The notes under the pieces: model-generated
The model's database searches: none
What the model saw: only the letters and a program-made list of their open reading frames with translations
Told to the model about the DNA's origin: nothing
Position numbers and translations under genes: made by a program
Assembly: GCA_030063045.1 (NCBI GenBank)
Contig: JAQSEB010000099.1
Coordinates: 310,001-374,000, forward strand
Direction of reading: 5' to 3'
DNA length: 64,000 nucleotides
Origin: Pratylenchus scribneri
Taxonomy: Eukaryota > Nematoda > Chromadorea > Rhabditida > Pratylenchidae
Shown: piece by piece, positions 36,275 through 47,347 of the stretch
Layout of the letters: each line of letters starts with the position of its first letter
How positions within the stretch are numbered: the stretch's first letter is position 1

Positions 36275-36571
36275 TTAATTCTTCCACATCCACTGTTTAT
36301 TATTTTTATCCTCGACTTTTATTCCTCCTCCTTCGTCAATTCCTTTCTTTTTAATTTCCTCCGTCAATTGTCGCATCAATTCTTCGTATTTTGGCTCATA
36401 TTCTTCCAATAATTGTTCTTTGCCAATTTCTATTCCTTCATGCATTGGTCTCAGCGGATCATAAATTTTGTAGAATGCTGCCATTCCAACACATGCACCC
36501 GAAAAAAAGATTAAAAACTTTTTCAAAAGTTCTCCGGAAGATAATTTTACTACTACGTTTGCTCTTCTCAT
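36275..36571 (-). CDS. Small single-pass membrane protein, unrecognised
   Basis: A single-exon frame of 98 residues. A basic start (MRRANVVVKLSSGELLKK) leads into one hydrophobic helix (FLIFFSGACVGMAAFYKIY). A Glu/Lys-rich region (LLEEYEPKYEELMRQLTEEIKKKG) of likely helical or coiled-coil form follows, ending in DKNNKQWMWKN. Size, basic N-terminus, one helix and charged tail resemble mitochondrial inner-membrane assembly factors, and the neighbours serve mitochondria, but I cannot name a family. The ATG is the first in frame after AT-rich sequence. Confidence 0.6.
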   Translation of the reverse strand: MRRANVVVKLSSGELLKKFLIFFSGACVGMAAFYKIYDPLRPMHEGIEIGKEQLLEEYEPKYEELMRQLTEEIKKKGIDEGGGIKVEDKNNKQWMWKN

Positions 36572-36782
36572 TGTTTTTGCTGTTTAAATAAAAATTTTCA
36601 TTTAAAATTAAAGATTTTGAAAAATAAAAAAGTTGGATCTAACTGAAATTAAATGCTTTAATTAAGATGTAGTAAAGATTGCGAATTATTATTCAAATAT
36701 TATCACAAAAATGGAAAGTATATAAATAATAATTTTAAGCATTTATTATTTTGTATTCTCATCAAATTCATTCCTTCTTTTT

Positions 36783-39124
36783 CTACAAATTATCATCAGT
36801 ATTGGCGCCATCCCCGGGTTCATTTGATTTTTGGAGTAAAATTTGTTTCTCCCGAAGCTTCTCATGCTCAAAACAATGACCTAAAAAATTGATTTATTTA
36901 ATTTAAACATTTAAAAATTAAACCTTTGCATTTCAATTGGATGCCCCGAAGGCAGACAAATTTACAACATTTTCGACACATTTGATTGGCACAATTTTGG
37001 CCGGCCGGTTTTTGGCACTGTCCACATTCCGGATAAATTTGCTTTCGTCGATTGGCCGCCTCCTTTTGTTTATTCCTTTGTCGTTTTTCCCTCTTCCGAA
37101 TTTGTCTTTTGGAAAGTCCCGTTTCCGAAATGAGCCGTTCCAATTCCTCTCTTTTCTTTTGCCGAATTTGGGTGGAAATGGTCATTTGTTCCTCTGAATT
37201 AATGGTTGTTCCAATGGCAGAAGATGGGCGGACATATGGCTTACAAAAATAATGCGGAGTGGAATGGACCTGTAAAAATTAATTAAAAATAATTTAATTT
37301 TTAAATAGTTTTAATTTTTTCCAATAATTTTAAATTAATTTTAACTTTTTCTAATAATTCAAAATAATTTATTTTTTTAATAATTCAAAATTTAATTTTT
37401 TTTCAATATAATTTAAAAATCAATTAAAATTTGAAACCAATTTGGCCAGCGAAATTCCCTTCAATTCAACATTCCCAGGAAAACATTGCCCCAGTGTTTC
37501 CATCCATGGATTTTGCCCATATTCAATTCCTTTGGATTTCATCTCTTCTAAACATCGTCTCCTCAATTCTTGGATATTTTCACGAAATTCGCTGAGATCG
37601 CAACAAATCCCATTTCGGTCACGTAAATCATCAAAAATGAGAAAACTGCAAAAAAAAAATTAAATAATTTTTTAAATTTATTTTTGTGAACCTGTAATGA
37701 CAAATCCGAAAGAGATGTGCCCGAATTGCAAAAAATGGTGCATTGTATTTTTGGGCAAAATCCAAATATTCCATTGCAACGTCGAAATTGAAGCGGTTTT
37801 GGGTGTCGTGAAAAAGCATTGGATTGCTTAAAATTCCTTCGGCGCTCATCACTCCATCCACACCCGTTTCCGCAATGCACCGGTCAATGTCGTCGAATAA
37901 CTAAATTGGATAAATAAGGCAGAGGTGCTTTTGTGAATTTGGTAATTTTTGATTAAAACTTCAATTTCTTTTAAAAATTTATCGATTTTCGATTGATTTA
38001 AATGTTTTTAAAAATGAACCTGAATATTTCCATTGGCCAAAACAGGAATTGACAATTCATTTTTCAATGCTCTAATCACTTCCCAATTGGCCAATCCAGT
38101 TTTGTCACCTATAAAAAATGATTGATAATTTATTAAGTTTACATCAGTAATTATCAAAAGTAAAGAAAGGGGCCGGCCCTTTCACTGGACATTTTTGCAA
38201 AGATATTATTGTTAAAATCTTCTTTTTAAACCTCAAACCAGACCTAAACCTAGCTCTAATCTAAAAGCCGTATCTTCTACTTTTGTAAATTTTGGATTAA
38301 GTTCCGTTTCCGATAATTAATTGAATTATTTAATAACAAAAGAGAAACCTTTCTGTTCCCGTGTTCTTCCATGAATTGTGAGCATTGAGGCACCGGCACG
38401 TTCAATGCGTTTTGCATATTCAATTGTGGAGGGAATGTTGTCAAGCATTCGAATTTTGGCGGACAATGGAATTCGGCAATATTTATGCACATGCGAAATC
38501 ATTTGCTCAATCAATTCCGGATATTCCTTAAATTATTAATTAACTATTGTATTTTAATAAATTGAATACTTGAAGAAATGCACCATAGTGGCCTTTTTTG
38601 GCAATTAATTGAGGACAACCCAAATTAATATCCACTCCATCACAGTAATCTTCAACCAGTCGACAGGCATTCAACAAAACTTCCGGATCATTTGCACAAA
38701 ATTGAACAATTAAAGGTCTGTAAATGTGTTGAATATTTCCATATTAAATTGGAAATATTTATGGAATTAACCTATCCGAATCAATTGTTGTAAATGAATT
38801 TCGGCGATATGTTGTATCATTGACAAAAAGGTGGGCATGAATCATTGGTGTATAGCAGAGATGGGCGGAATATTTGCGGCAAAACATTCGAAATGCAAGT
38901 TCACTAAAATTAAAAGTGAATGTTTTTAATTAATCAATGTCAATTATTAACCTTTGATCCACCATCGGCGCAACAACATTTCGGATTCCATCCTTTTTTA
39001 TTTTCTCCTTCCAAAAGTTTCTTTTTCTCTCCAAAAATTCACTGCTAATTTCGGCTGGATTTTCAGAAATTCGATGAGATTTACGTAAAAATTTAATTTC
39101 ACTATCATTTGCATTTGATGTCAT
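36783..39124 (-). CDS. DUS1L: tRNA-dihydrouridine synthase, DUS1L-like
   Basis: An FMN enzyme that reduces uridine to dihydrouridine in the tRNA D-loop (positions 16/17 for Dus1). It is a multi-exon gene; confirmed in-phase exons include 39124-38952, 38903-38772 and 38717-38570. Family marks in order are [15 protein letters not shown] (substrate and flavin site), [20 protein letters not shown] (with the catalytic Cys of the NxGCP motif), [30 protein letters not shown] and [14 protein letters not shown] helical C-terminal domain follows, and then a cysteine-rich zinc-binding end ([17 protein letters not shown] and KCKGHC) as in DUS1L. It lies head to head with prolyl oligopeptidase (+, start 39474), so about 350 bp must hold both promoters. 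Confidence 0.92.
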
Positions 39125-39473
39125 TTTGGAAAAAGTGAATCCAGCAATAATTTTTGTGCTTTTATCTTAAAATAATTTTATAAAAAGTATATTATTTTTA
39201 TGATTCTGAGTTTTCATTTTCACCTATTATTAAACCTTGGTAAAATGAAATAAAAATGGTGCTAATTCGAATTCAGAAGGTTTAATTGCCCTGGAATTAT
39301 ATTTTTCATGTCGAAAATGTTGATTCGAAACCGGACCGGCTAATAAACCTTAAAAGTGGGCAAAATGCTAAAGTGAAAAATTTTGCGGAACGCGCCAACC
39401 TCTCAAGCTCAGCATAAGCCGCTTAATCATTAATCAATTTTAGTAATCTAATTTTCACTCTCATAGTTTATTT

Positions 39474-42400
39474 ATGTACCAGAGACAATTATTTTATTGT
39501 GCAAAAAAATTATCATCATTTTCAACTTTCCGTACTTACGCTGCAATTTGCTCAGAACCATTATCATTTGGCAAATCTCATAAAATGGTCAAGTTTGAGT
39601 TTGACCCATCTCAAGTCGAAATTGATCCAAAATGCTACCCATTGGCTGAGAGAAACGAGGAAATTTTCGATGATTTCCATGGACAAAAAGTTTGTTAAAA
39701 AAAATAAATGATTTATATAAATCTGCATAATTTTTAAAGGTTTCCGATCCATACCGTGCACTGGAAGACCCGGATGCGGAGCCGACAAAACGTTTTGTGG
39801 ACCAACTGAATTTACTTTCTGAACCATTTTTGTCGGCTTGTTCTGTTCGGGGAAAACTTCGAGAAAGGTTTTTTGATGAATTAGTTTAATCAAATGTCCA
39901 AAAATATTCAGATTGACCGCCCTTTGGGACTATGAGAAATACAGCTGCACATCAATTCGCGGAAATTATTTCTATTATTACTACAATACCGGCCTCCAAA
40001 ATCATAGGTAAACTGTGAAGAATTATTGTTCATAAAATCCTTAAATTTCAGTGTTCTCTACCAACAAACGCAGTTGGATGAGAAGGGCCGCGTTTTCCTT
40101 GACCCAAACACACTTTCCGAAGATGGCACCACGGCCGTAAATCAAACAGCATGGACGGAGGATGGACAAATTTTGGCATATGGAATCTCTGAGAAGGGCA
40201 GTGATTGGACCACAGTGAAGGTTTGAACTTTGAAAAGTGAATTGATTTTTTAATCAATGAAATTAAGTTCAAAAAATGCACTGGCGATGATTTACCTGAC
40301 CAAATACCCGGTGTCAAATTTTCCGGTCTTGCCTGGCTTCATGATAACAGCGGCCTATTCTATTCAGTAATTCGGACACTTTTGAATTAATTTTTGATTT
40401 TAATTTGCTTTTTAGAAATATCCAAGTCATAAAAGTGCGACTGAAGGATCATCAACGGAAAAACACGAATTCCATTCACTTTTCTTCCACAAAATTGGAA
40501 CGGACTCAGCCGAAGATTTGTTGGTGGCCGGAAAACGGGATGACCCAAATTGGATGGCGTATGCTTGATTTAAATATATTTTAAATATTTTTGTATTTAA
40601 GGCACGCAAATGTATCGGAGGATGGACGCTTTCTCTTTGTGGAATTCAACAAAGGATGTGACCCGACTAATCAAGTGCATTATTTCGACTTAGCTGCGGT
40701 GCAAAATAAAATCAATGGGCAATTGGAATTGAAGCCACTTTTTGACAAATCCGATGCCAAATATGACGTTTGCTTTTTTTTTAACATATTTTGAATATTG
40801 GAATTATTTTTTAAATGAGGAATGTATAACGGTTTAGTGGTTTGTCATAGACAATAGACCCGCAAAACTTATACCAATCGATAGATCACTTTTAACCAAA
40901 TTTTAAATTATTTTTGAACCAAAAACCTAAAGATGGTTTAAACGGTTTAATACCCTTAACTGTTTATCAAACCAAGAAAAATTATATACTAATCGACACA
41001 CCTTGCCGAGGTCTAGCGATTGGGTATATGGTTTGGGGGTCTAGAACAAACCATTGAACCGCTAAAACCTAAAATCTGCCTTTATCCATATATTTTTTCG
41101 CCAAATTAAATTTCAATCTATTTAATATTGAAATTCTAGATTGTCGATTCGGATGAGACCAGTGCCCTTGTGATGACAAATTATCAGGCGCCAATGTTCA
41201 AGCTGGTTCGAGTGAAATTGGGAGCAAATGCGCCGGTCAATCCAAATGCCGAATGGGAGGTGGTCATTGAGGAAGACCCAAAACGCAAATTGGAGTGGGT
41301 TTCGGCGGTGGATGGTGACAAAATGTTCGTTTGTTACAATGAGGATGTCAAGGTTACTTTTTCGGATCTTTTGGATTGATTTTCATCATTTTATTTTGAC
41401 AGAACACTTTATACGTGCATGATTTGAAGACGGGCGCACTTCTCTACCAAATTCCCATTGGAATTGGCTCAATTGGCGGTGTTTATTGCCGAAAAACGGA
41501 ATCTCGAATTTTCTTCTCCTTTGAATCATTTTTGGTTCCAACGGTGGTTTATCAAGGCGATTTTGCCAAATGTCCAACAAAGGAATCGCCGATTGCGTTG
41601 AGTGAGCTGCGCCGTGTCCAAGTGAAGGGAATTGATCCGGGCCAATTTGAAGTGAAACAGGAATTCTTTGCAAGCAAAGATGGCACAAAGGTTCATTTTT
41701 AAATTAATTTTTAAATTATTTTTGATATTTAAGGTTCCAATGTATTTAATTCACAAAAAGGAAATGCAAAAGAGCGGCCAAAATGCGACAATGCTTTTTG
41801 GCTATGGTGGATTCAACATTGCCGATTTGCCCTATTTTTCGGTCTCGCGTCTCCTTTTTGTGCAACATTTTGGCGGAATTTCGGCAATAGCAAATATTCG
41901 GGGTGGAAGGTTATCAATCAATCAATATTGGGAAATATTTAAAATATATGAAAAAAAACATTGATAGTTTAGATTTAATTCATTGGTTATCCTAGACTTC
42001 CAAACCATAAACAACCGTAACGAACGGTAACGGTATATCCAATCAATAAATCCCGTCACGACGCATTCATTCTATCAATTTATGTTTTCAACCGGAAACA
42101 AAAATCGGGTTTAACCGTTAAAATTTAATTTTGAAAAAGCCATACCAATTATAACTTTTTACACAACTAGTCGAGGCCTATCGATTTTATATACGACAAT
42201 TTGGATATCTGGGACAAGCCATTAAAGAAATATTAAATTTTAATCTTTTTAAATATGTTCTACTTATTTAATTTTTTCGGATTTAAATATATAAATATTC
42301 AATAAAATCGAAATTAATTTTAAATTATTCCAGTGAATATGGAGAGAAATGGCACGAGGCGGGAATGCGCGAGAATAAACAAAATGTTTTTGATGATTTT

Positions 42401-43445
42401 ATCGCTGCGGCCGAATATTTAATTGCCCAAAAATACACAAACCCTTCCAAGTGAACATTTTCACTAATTTAAATTAAATTTTCTACTTTGAAGATTGGCC
42501 ATTCAAGGAGGATCAAACGGTGGATTGCTGGTGGCCGCTTGCTCCCAACAACGCCCGGAATTGTTTGGTTGCGTTTTGACTCGAGTTGGGTGAGTCCAAA
42601 ATTTCAATTTTTTTCTAACTATGTTCTTTTTAGTGTTTTGGACATGTTACGTTTTCACAAATTTACAATTGGCGCCGCATGGGTCCCAGAATTTGGCAAT
42701 CCCGATGACCCGAATGACTTCAAATTCCTCTATAAGTAATATTCAAATAATTTATAAAATTTTAACGACAAATTTGGGTTTTAAAGTGCCAAAAAATGCT
42801 GAAAATATTCCAAAAAATTGCTTCGGTTAATAACGGTTCCAACTTCGAAACTGGTTTTAAACCATTTTAAAACCTCAAAAATTGCATCGGTTTATAACCA
42901 ACTTCCAAACCGGTTTAAACAGTTTAACACCTTTTAATTTTGGCCAAACCATAACAAATTAAATACACCATTCGATGCATTTTGGAACTCTAACAAAATG
43001 GTTTATGATTTTGGAATGTAGAAAAACTTCTTCTAAACCAATAAAATCATTTTGACTTAAGTAGCATTTTTACGACAAATAAAATAACAAATAATATTTC
43101 CCTAAGGTATTCTCCACTCCATAATCTGTCCATCCAATCACCGCAACAATGGCCGGCCACCCTGTTGATGACCGCCGACCATGATGACCGGGTTGTGCCC
43201 CTTCACACCCTCAAATACATTGCCCAACTTTATCATTTGCTCAAAATGCAGGCTGATTGGCAACGTCGCCCGGTGCTGGCCAGAATTGAAGTGAAAGCAG
43301 GCCATGGGGCGGGGAAGCCAACGAGCAAACTTGTAAGGCCAAAATGTGAATCAAATAAATTGAGAAAATTAATTTTAAGATTGAGGAAATCGTCGATTTA
43401 TATTCATTTGTGCAACGGGTGCTTGAGCTGGAGTGGCGCGAATGA
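39474..43445 (+). CDS. PREP: Prolyl oligopeptidase (S9A)
   Basis: A serine peptidase that cleaves short peptides after proline, cytosolic in most animals. About fifteen exons run from the beta-propeller region ([33 protein letters not shown]) through [14 protein letters not shown] to the alpha/beta-hydrolase domain. The catalytic triad is visible: Ser in [14 protein letters not shown], Asp in [15 protein letters not shown] and His in [10 protein letters not shown]. The protein ends LELEWRE at TGA 43443-43445. The first ATG (39474) adds about 38 residues ([19 protein letters not shown]) with a basic, Ser-rich character, followed by a second Met ([10 protein letters not shown]) that would give the usual cytosolic start. 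Two isoforms, one perhaps mitochondrial, are conceivable. Three introns carry foldback A elements. Coding DNA in exons is much less AT-rich than the introns. Confidence 0.95.
40825..41075. repeat. Foldback element A in PREP intron (first)
   Basis: The left arm is TATAACGGTTTAGTGGTTTG and the right arm TATGGTTTGGGGGTCTAGAA and then ACCATTGAACCGC. It lies between the exons that end AKYD and start IVDSDE. Confidence 0.75.
41965..42235. repeat. Foldback element A in PREP intron (second)
   Basis: A diverged copy: TTCATTGGTTATCCTAGAC at the left, CTGGGACAAGCCATTAAAG at the right. It lies between the exons that end NIRGG and start SEYGEKW. Confidence 0.6.
42826..43065. repeat. Foldback element A in PREP intron (third)
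   Basis: A diverged copy with internal repetition of AACTTCxAAACxGGTTTAAAC and ends related to the family. It lies between the exons ending KFLYK and starting YSPLHNL. Confidence 0.5.
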
Positions 43446-44090
43446 ATTAGAATGATGATGTGGAGAAAATTATTGACCGAATGAATTGATTGATTGACGA
43501 AAAACAAAAACACATTTTGATTATTAATTGATTGACTTTATAATTTATATGTTTTTGTTCTTTTCAATTCAAATTTACTAATTTGGCAATGGCATGACCG
43601 GATAATAAAAAAAGGCAAACAGATAAATCGCTGTCCTTTTTTGAAGTGAAATGTCCTCAGGGTAAAATAAAAGGAGAGCAAGAAGAGGGAAGCACTGTAA
43701 GAAATAATTTGCTTTTGATCCTTCATATACCGTATACCCCCTATAATACTGATTGGTCTCTTATTCATCCCACAGTAGAGGGCATTTTAATGCTTTTCAA
43801 TGGCCAAGGTCATTATTTCATACAATCAAAACATTTATTATCCCTATTATTTATTGTTTTGTTTTTTTAATTTAAATTCAAAATATTTTTACTAAAAATA
43901 AAACTATATTTGGCAATGGCATACATGACCGGATAAAAAAAAGGCAAACAAATATAGTTTAAATATTGATAATAATCATTTGAGGGCAAAAATGGGGAAA
44001 ATGTGAGATGCAAAAATGAGGCAAAGCGGCAATTTAATTTTGTCAGTGAACTCATCAAATTGGAAATTGTGTGGTATTCCCTTTGATTGA
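43446..44090. other. 3' region of PREP with a direct repeat
   Basis: A roughly 45-bp sequence (TTTGGCAATGGCAT, GACCGGATAA, AAAAAGGCAAACA) occurs at about 43580 and again at about 43910, 330 bp apart. Otherwise AT-rich with no supported exon; the two copies may flank an old insertion. Confidence 0.5.
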
Positions 44091-44171
44091 TCAGCCCAAA
44101 TCTTTTGCAGCCATTTCATATTGCCATTGGGCGACTCGTCCCGTGAACATCATTCCAAATGTGACAATTAG
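44091..44171 (-). CDS. Possible orphan terminal exon
   Basis: TTATTGTAG acceptor at 44172-44180 followed by 26 codons (LIVTFGMMFTGRVAQWQYEM and AAKDLG) and TGA. The sequence reads like the end of a small membrane protein: a hydrophobic start and then an amphipathic tail. Its upstream exon would have to lie in 44180-44265 or beyond satellite array 3, and I found none. It could be a remnant cut off by the array. Confidence 0.3.
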   Translation of the reverse strand, partial: LIVTFGMMFTGRVAQWQYEMAAKDLG

Positions 44172-44265
44172 CTACAATAATTGAGTGAAAATTATTAACT
44201 CATTTTGAAAATTTTCATGTTTCCTTTTGCATATTTTCTTAATCATTACACAAATCTAAACAGAC

Positions 44266-47262
44266 GGAATTTACAATTTAGTGCTATTACAAATCAGAAT
44301 TACAATTTGGTGCAATTACAAATCAGAATTACAATTTGGTGCAATTACAAATCAGAATTACAATTTAGTGCAATTACAAATCAGAATTACAATTTAGTGC
44401 AATTACAAATCAGAATTACAATTTGGGGCAATTACAAATCAGAATTACAATTTAGTGCAATTACAAATCAGAATTTACAATTTAGTGCAATTACAAATCA
44501 GAATTACAATTTAGTGCAATTACAAATCAGAATTTACAATTTAGTGCAATTACAAATCAGAATTACAATTTAGTGCAATTACAAATCAGAATTACAATTT
44601 AGTGCAATTACAAATCAGAATTTACAATTTAGTGCAATTACAAATCAGAATTACAATTTAGTGCAATTACAAATCAGAATTTACAATTTAGTGCAATTAC
44701 AAATCAGAATTTACAATTTAGTGCAATTACAAATCAGAATTACAATTTAGTGCAATTACAAATCAGAATTTACAATTTAGTGCAATTACAAATCAGAATT
44801 ACAATTTAGTGCAATTACAAATCAGAATTTACAATTTAGTGCAATTACAAATCAGAATTACAATTTAGTGCAATTACAAATCAGAATTACAATTTAGTGC
44901 AATTACAAATCAGAATTACAATTTAGTGCAATTACAAATCAGAATTACAATTTAGTGCAATTACAAATCAGAATTACAATTTGGTGCAATTACAAATCAG
45001 AATTTACAATTTAGTGCAATTACAAATCAGAATTACAATTTAGTGCAATTACAAATCAGAATTACAATTTAGTGCAATTACAAATCAGAATTACAATTTG
45101 GGGCAATTACAAATCAGAATTACAATTTAGTGCAATTACAAATCAGAATTTACAATTTAGTGCAATTACAAATCAGAATTACAATTTGGTGCAATTACAA
45201 ATCAGAATTACAATTTAGTGCAATTACAAATCAGAATTTACAATTTAGTGCAATTACAAATCAGAATTTACAATTTAGTGCAATTACAAATCAGAATTTA
45301 CAATTTAGTGCAATTACAAATCAGAATTACAATTTAGTGCAATTACAAATCAGAATTTACAATTTAGTGCAATTACAAATCAGAATTACAATTTAGTGCA
45401 ATTACAAATCAGAATTACAATTTAGTGCAATTACAAATCAGAATTACAATTTAGTGCAATTACAAATCAGAATTACAATTTAGTGCAATTACAAATCAGA
45501 ATTACAATTTAGTGCAATTACAAATCAGAATTTACAATTTAGTGCAATTACAAATCAGAATTACAATTTAGTGCAATTACAAATCAGAATTACAATTTAG
45601 TGCAATTACAAATCAGAATTACAATTTGGTGCAATTACAAATCAGAATTTACAATTTAGTGCAATTACAAATCAGAATTACAATTTAGTGCAATTACAAA
45701 TCAGAATTACAATTTAGTGCAATTACAAATCAGAATTACAATTTGGGGCAATTACAAATCAGAATTACAATTTAGTGCAATTACAAATCAGAATTTACAA
45801 TTTAGTGCAATTACAAATCAGAATTACAATTTGGTGCAATTACAAATCAGAATTACAATTTAGTGCAATTACAAATCAGAATTTACAATTTAGTGCAATT
45901 ACAAATCAGAATTTACAATTTAGTGCAATTACAAATCAGAATTTACAATTTAGTGCAATTACAAATCAGAATTACAATTTAGTGCAATTACAAATCAGAA
46001 TTTACAATTTAGTGCAATTACAAATCAGAATTACAATTTAGTGCAATTACAAATCAGAATTACAATTTAGTGCAATTACAAATCAGAATTACAATTTGGT
46101 GCAATTACAAATCAGAATTACAATTTGGTGCAATTACAAATCAGAATTACAATTTAGTGCAATTACAAATCAGAATTACAATTTAGTGCAATTACAAATC
46201 AGAATTACAATTTGGGGCAATTACAAATCAGAATTACAATTTAGTGCAATTACAAATCAGAATTTACAATTTAGTGCAATTACAAATCAGAATTACAATT
46301 TAGTGCAATTACAAATCAGAATTTACAATTTAGTGCAATTACAAATCAGAATTACAATTTAGTGCAATTACAAATCAGAATTACAATTTAGTGCAATTAC
46401 AAATCAGAATTTACAATTTAGTGCAATTACAAATCAGAATTACAATTTAGTGCAATTACAAATCAGAATTTACAATTTAGTGCAATTACAAATCAGAATT
46501 TACAATTTAGTGCAATTACAAATCAGAATTACAATTTAGTGCAATTACAAATCAGAATTTACAATTTAGTGCAATTACAAATCAGAATTTACAATTTAGT
46601 GCAATTACAAATCAGAATTTACAATTTAGTGCAATTACAAATCAGAATTTACAATTTAGTGCAATTACAAATCAGAATTACAATTTAGTGCAATTACAAA
46701 TCAGAATTTACAATTTAGTGCAATTACAAATCAGAATTACAATTTAGTGCAATTACAAATCAGAATATACAATTTAGTGCAATTACAAATCAGAATTTAC
46801 AATTTAGTGCAATTACAAATCAGAATTACAATTTGGTGCAATTACAAATCAGAATTACAATTTGGTGCAATTACAAATCAGAATTACAATTTAGTGCAAT
46901 TACAAATCAGAATTACAATTTGGTGCAATTACAAATCAGAATTACAATTTAGTGCAATTACAAATCAGAATTACAATTTAGTGCAATTACAAATCAGAAT
47001 TACAATTTAGTGCAATTACAAATCAGAATTACAATTTAGTGCAATTACAAATCAGAATTACAATTTATTGCAATTACAAATCAGAATTACAATTTAGTGC
47101 AATTACAAATCAGAATTACAATTTAGTGCAATTACAAATCAGAATTACAATTTGGGGCAATTACAAATCAGAATTACAATTTAGTGCAATTACAAATCAG
47201 AATTACAATTTAGTGCAATTACAAATCAGAATTACAATTTAGTACATACAAATCAGAACAGG
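44266..47262 (+). repeat. 29/30-bp satellite array 3 (about 102 units)
   Basis: The same satellite in the same orientation, but many units have one extra T (CAGAATTTACAA), which makes 30-mers. A rare TTTGGGGC variant occurs at 44425, 45100, 45745, 46214 and 47154. The stretch from 45130 recurs at 45775 with the same unit order, a 645-bp higher-order period. The left edge reads ACAGACGGAATTTACAATTT and the right edge CAGAACAGGCGGAATTTACA, so both edges carry the same junction phrase. It lies just after the 3' end of the downstream nicotinic receptor gene. Confidence 0.98.
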
Positions 47263-47347
47263 CGGAATTTACAATTACAAAACAAACTGCACTTTTCAAA
47301 GATTGCCTTAGGACTATTTTATTTAGATAATAGATAATACTCTGATT

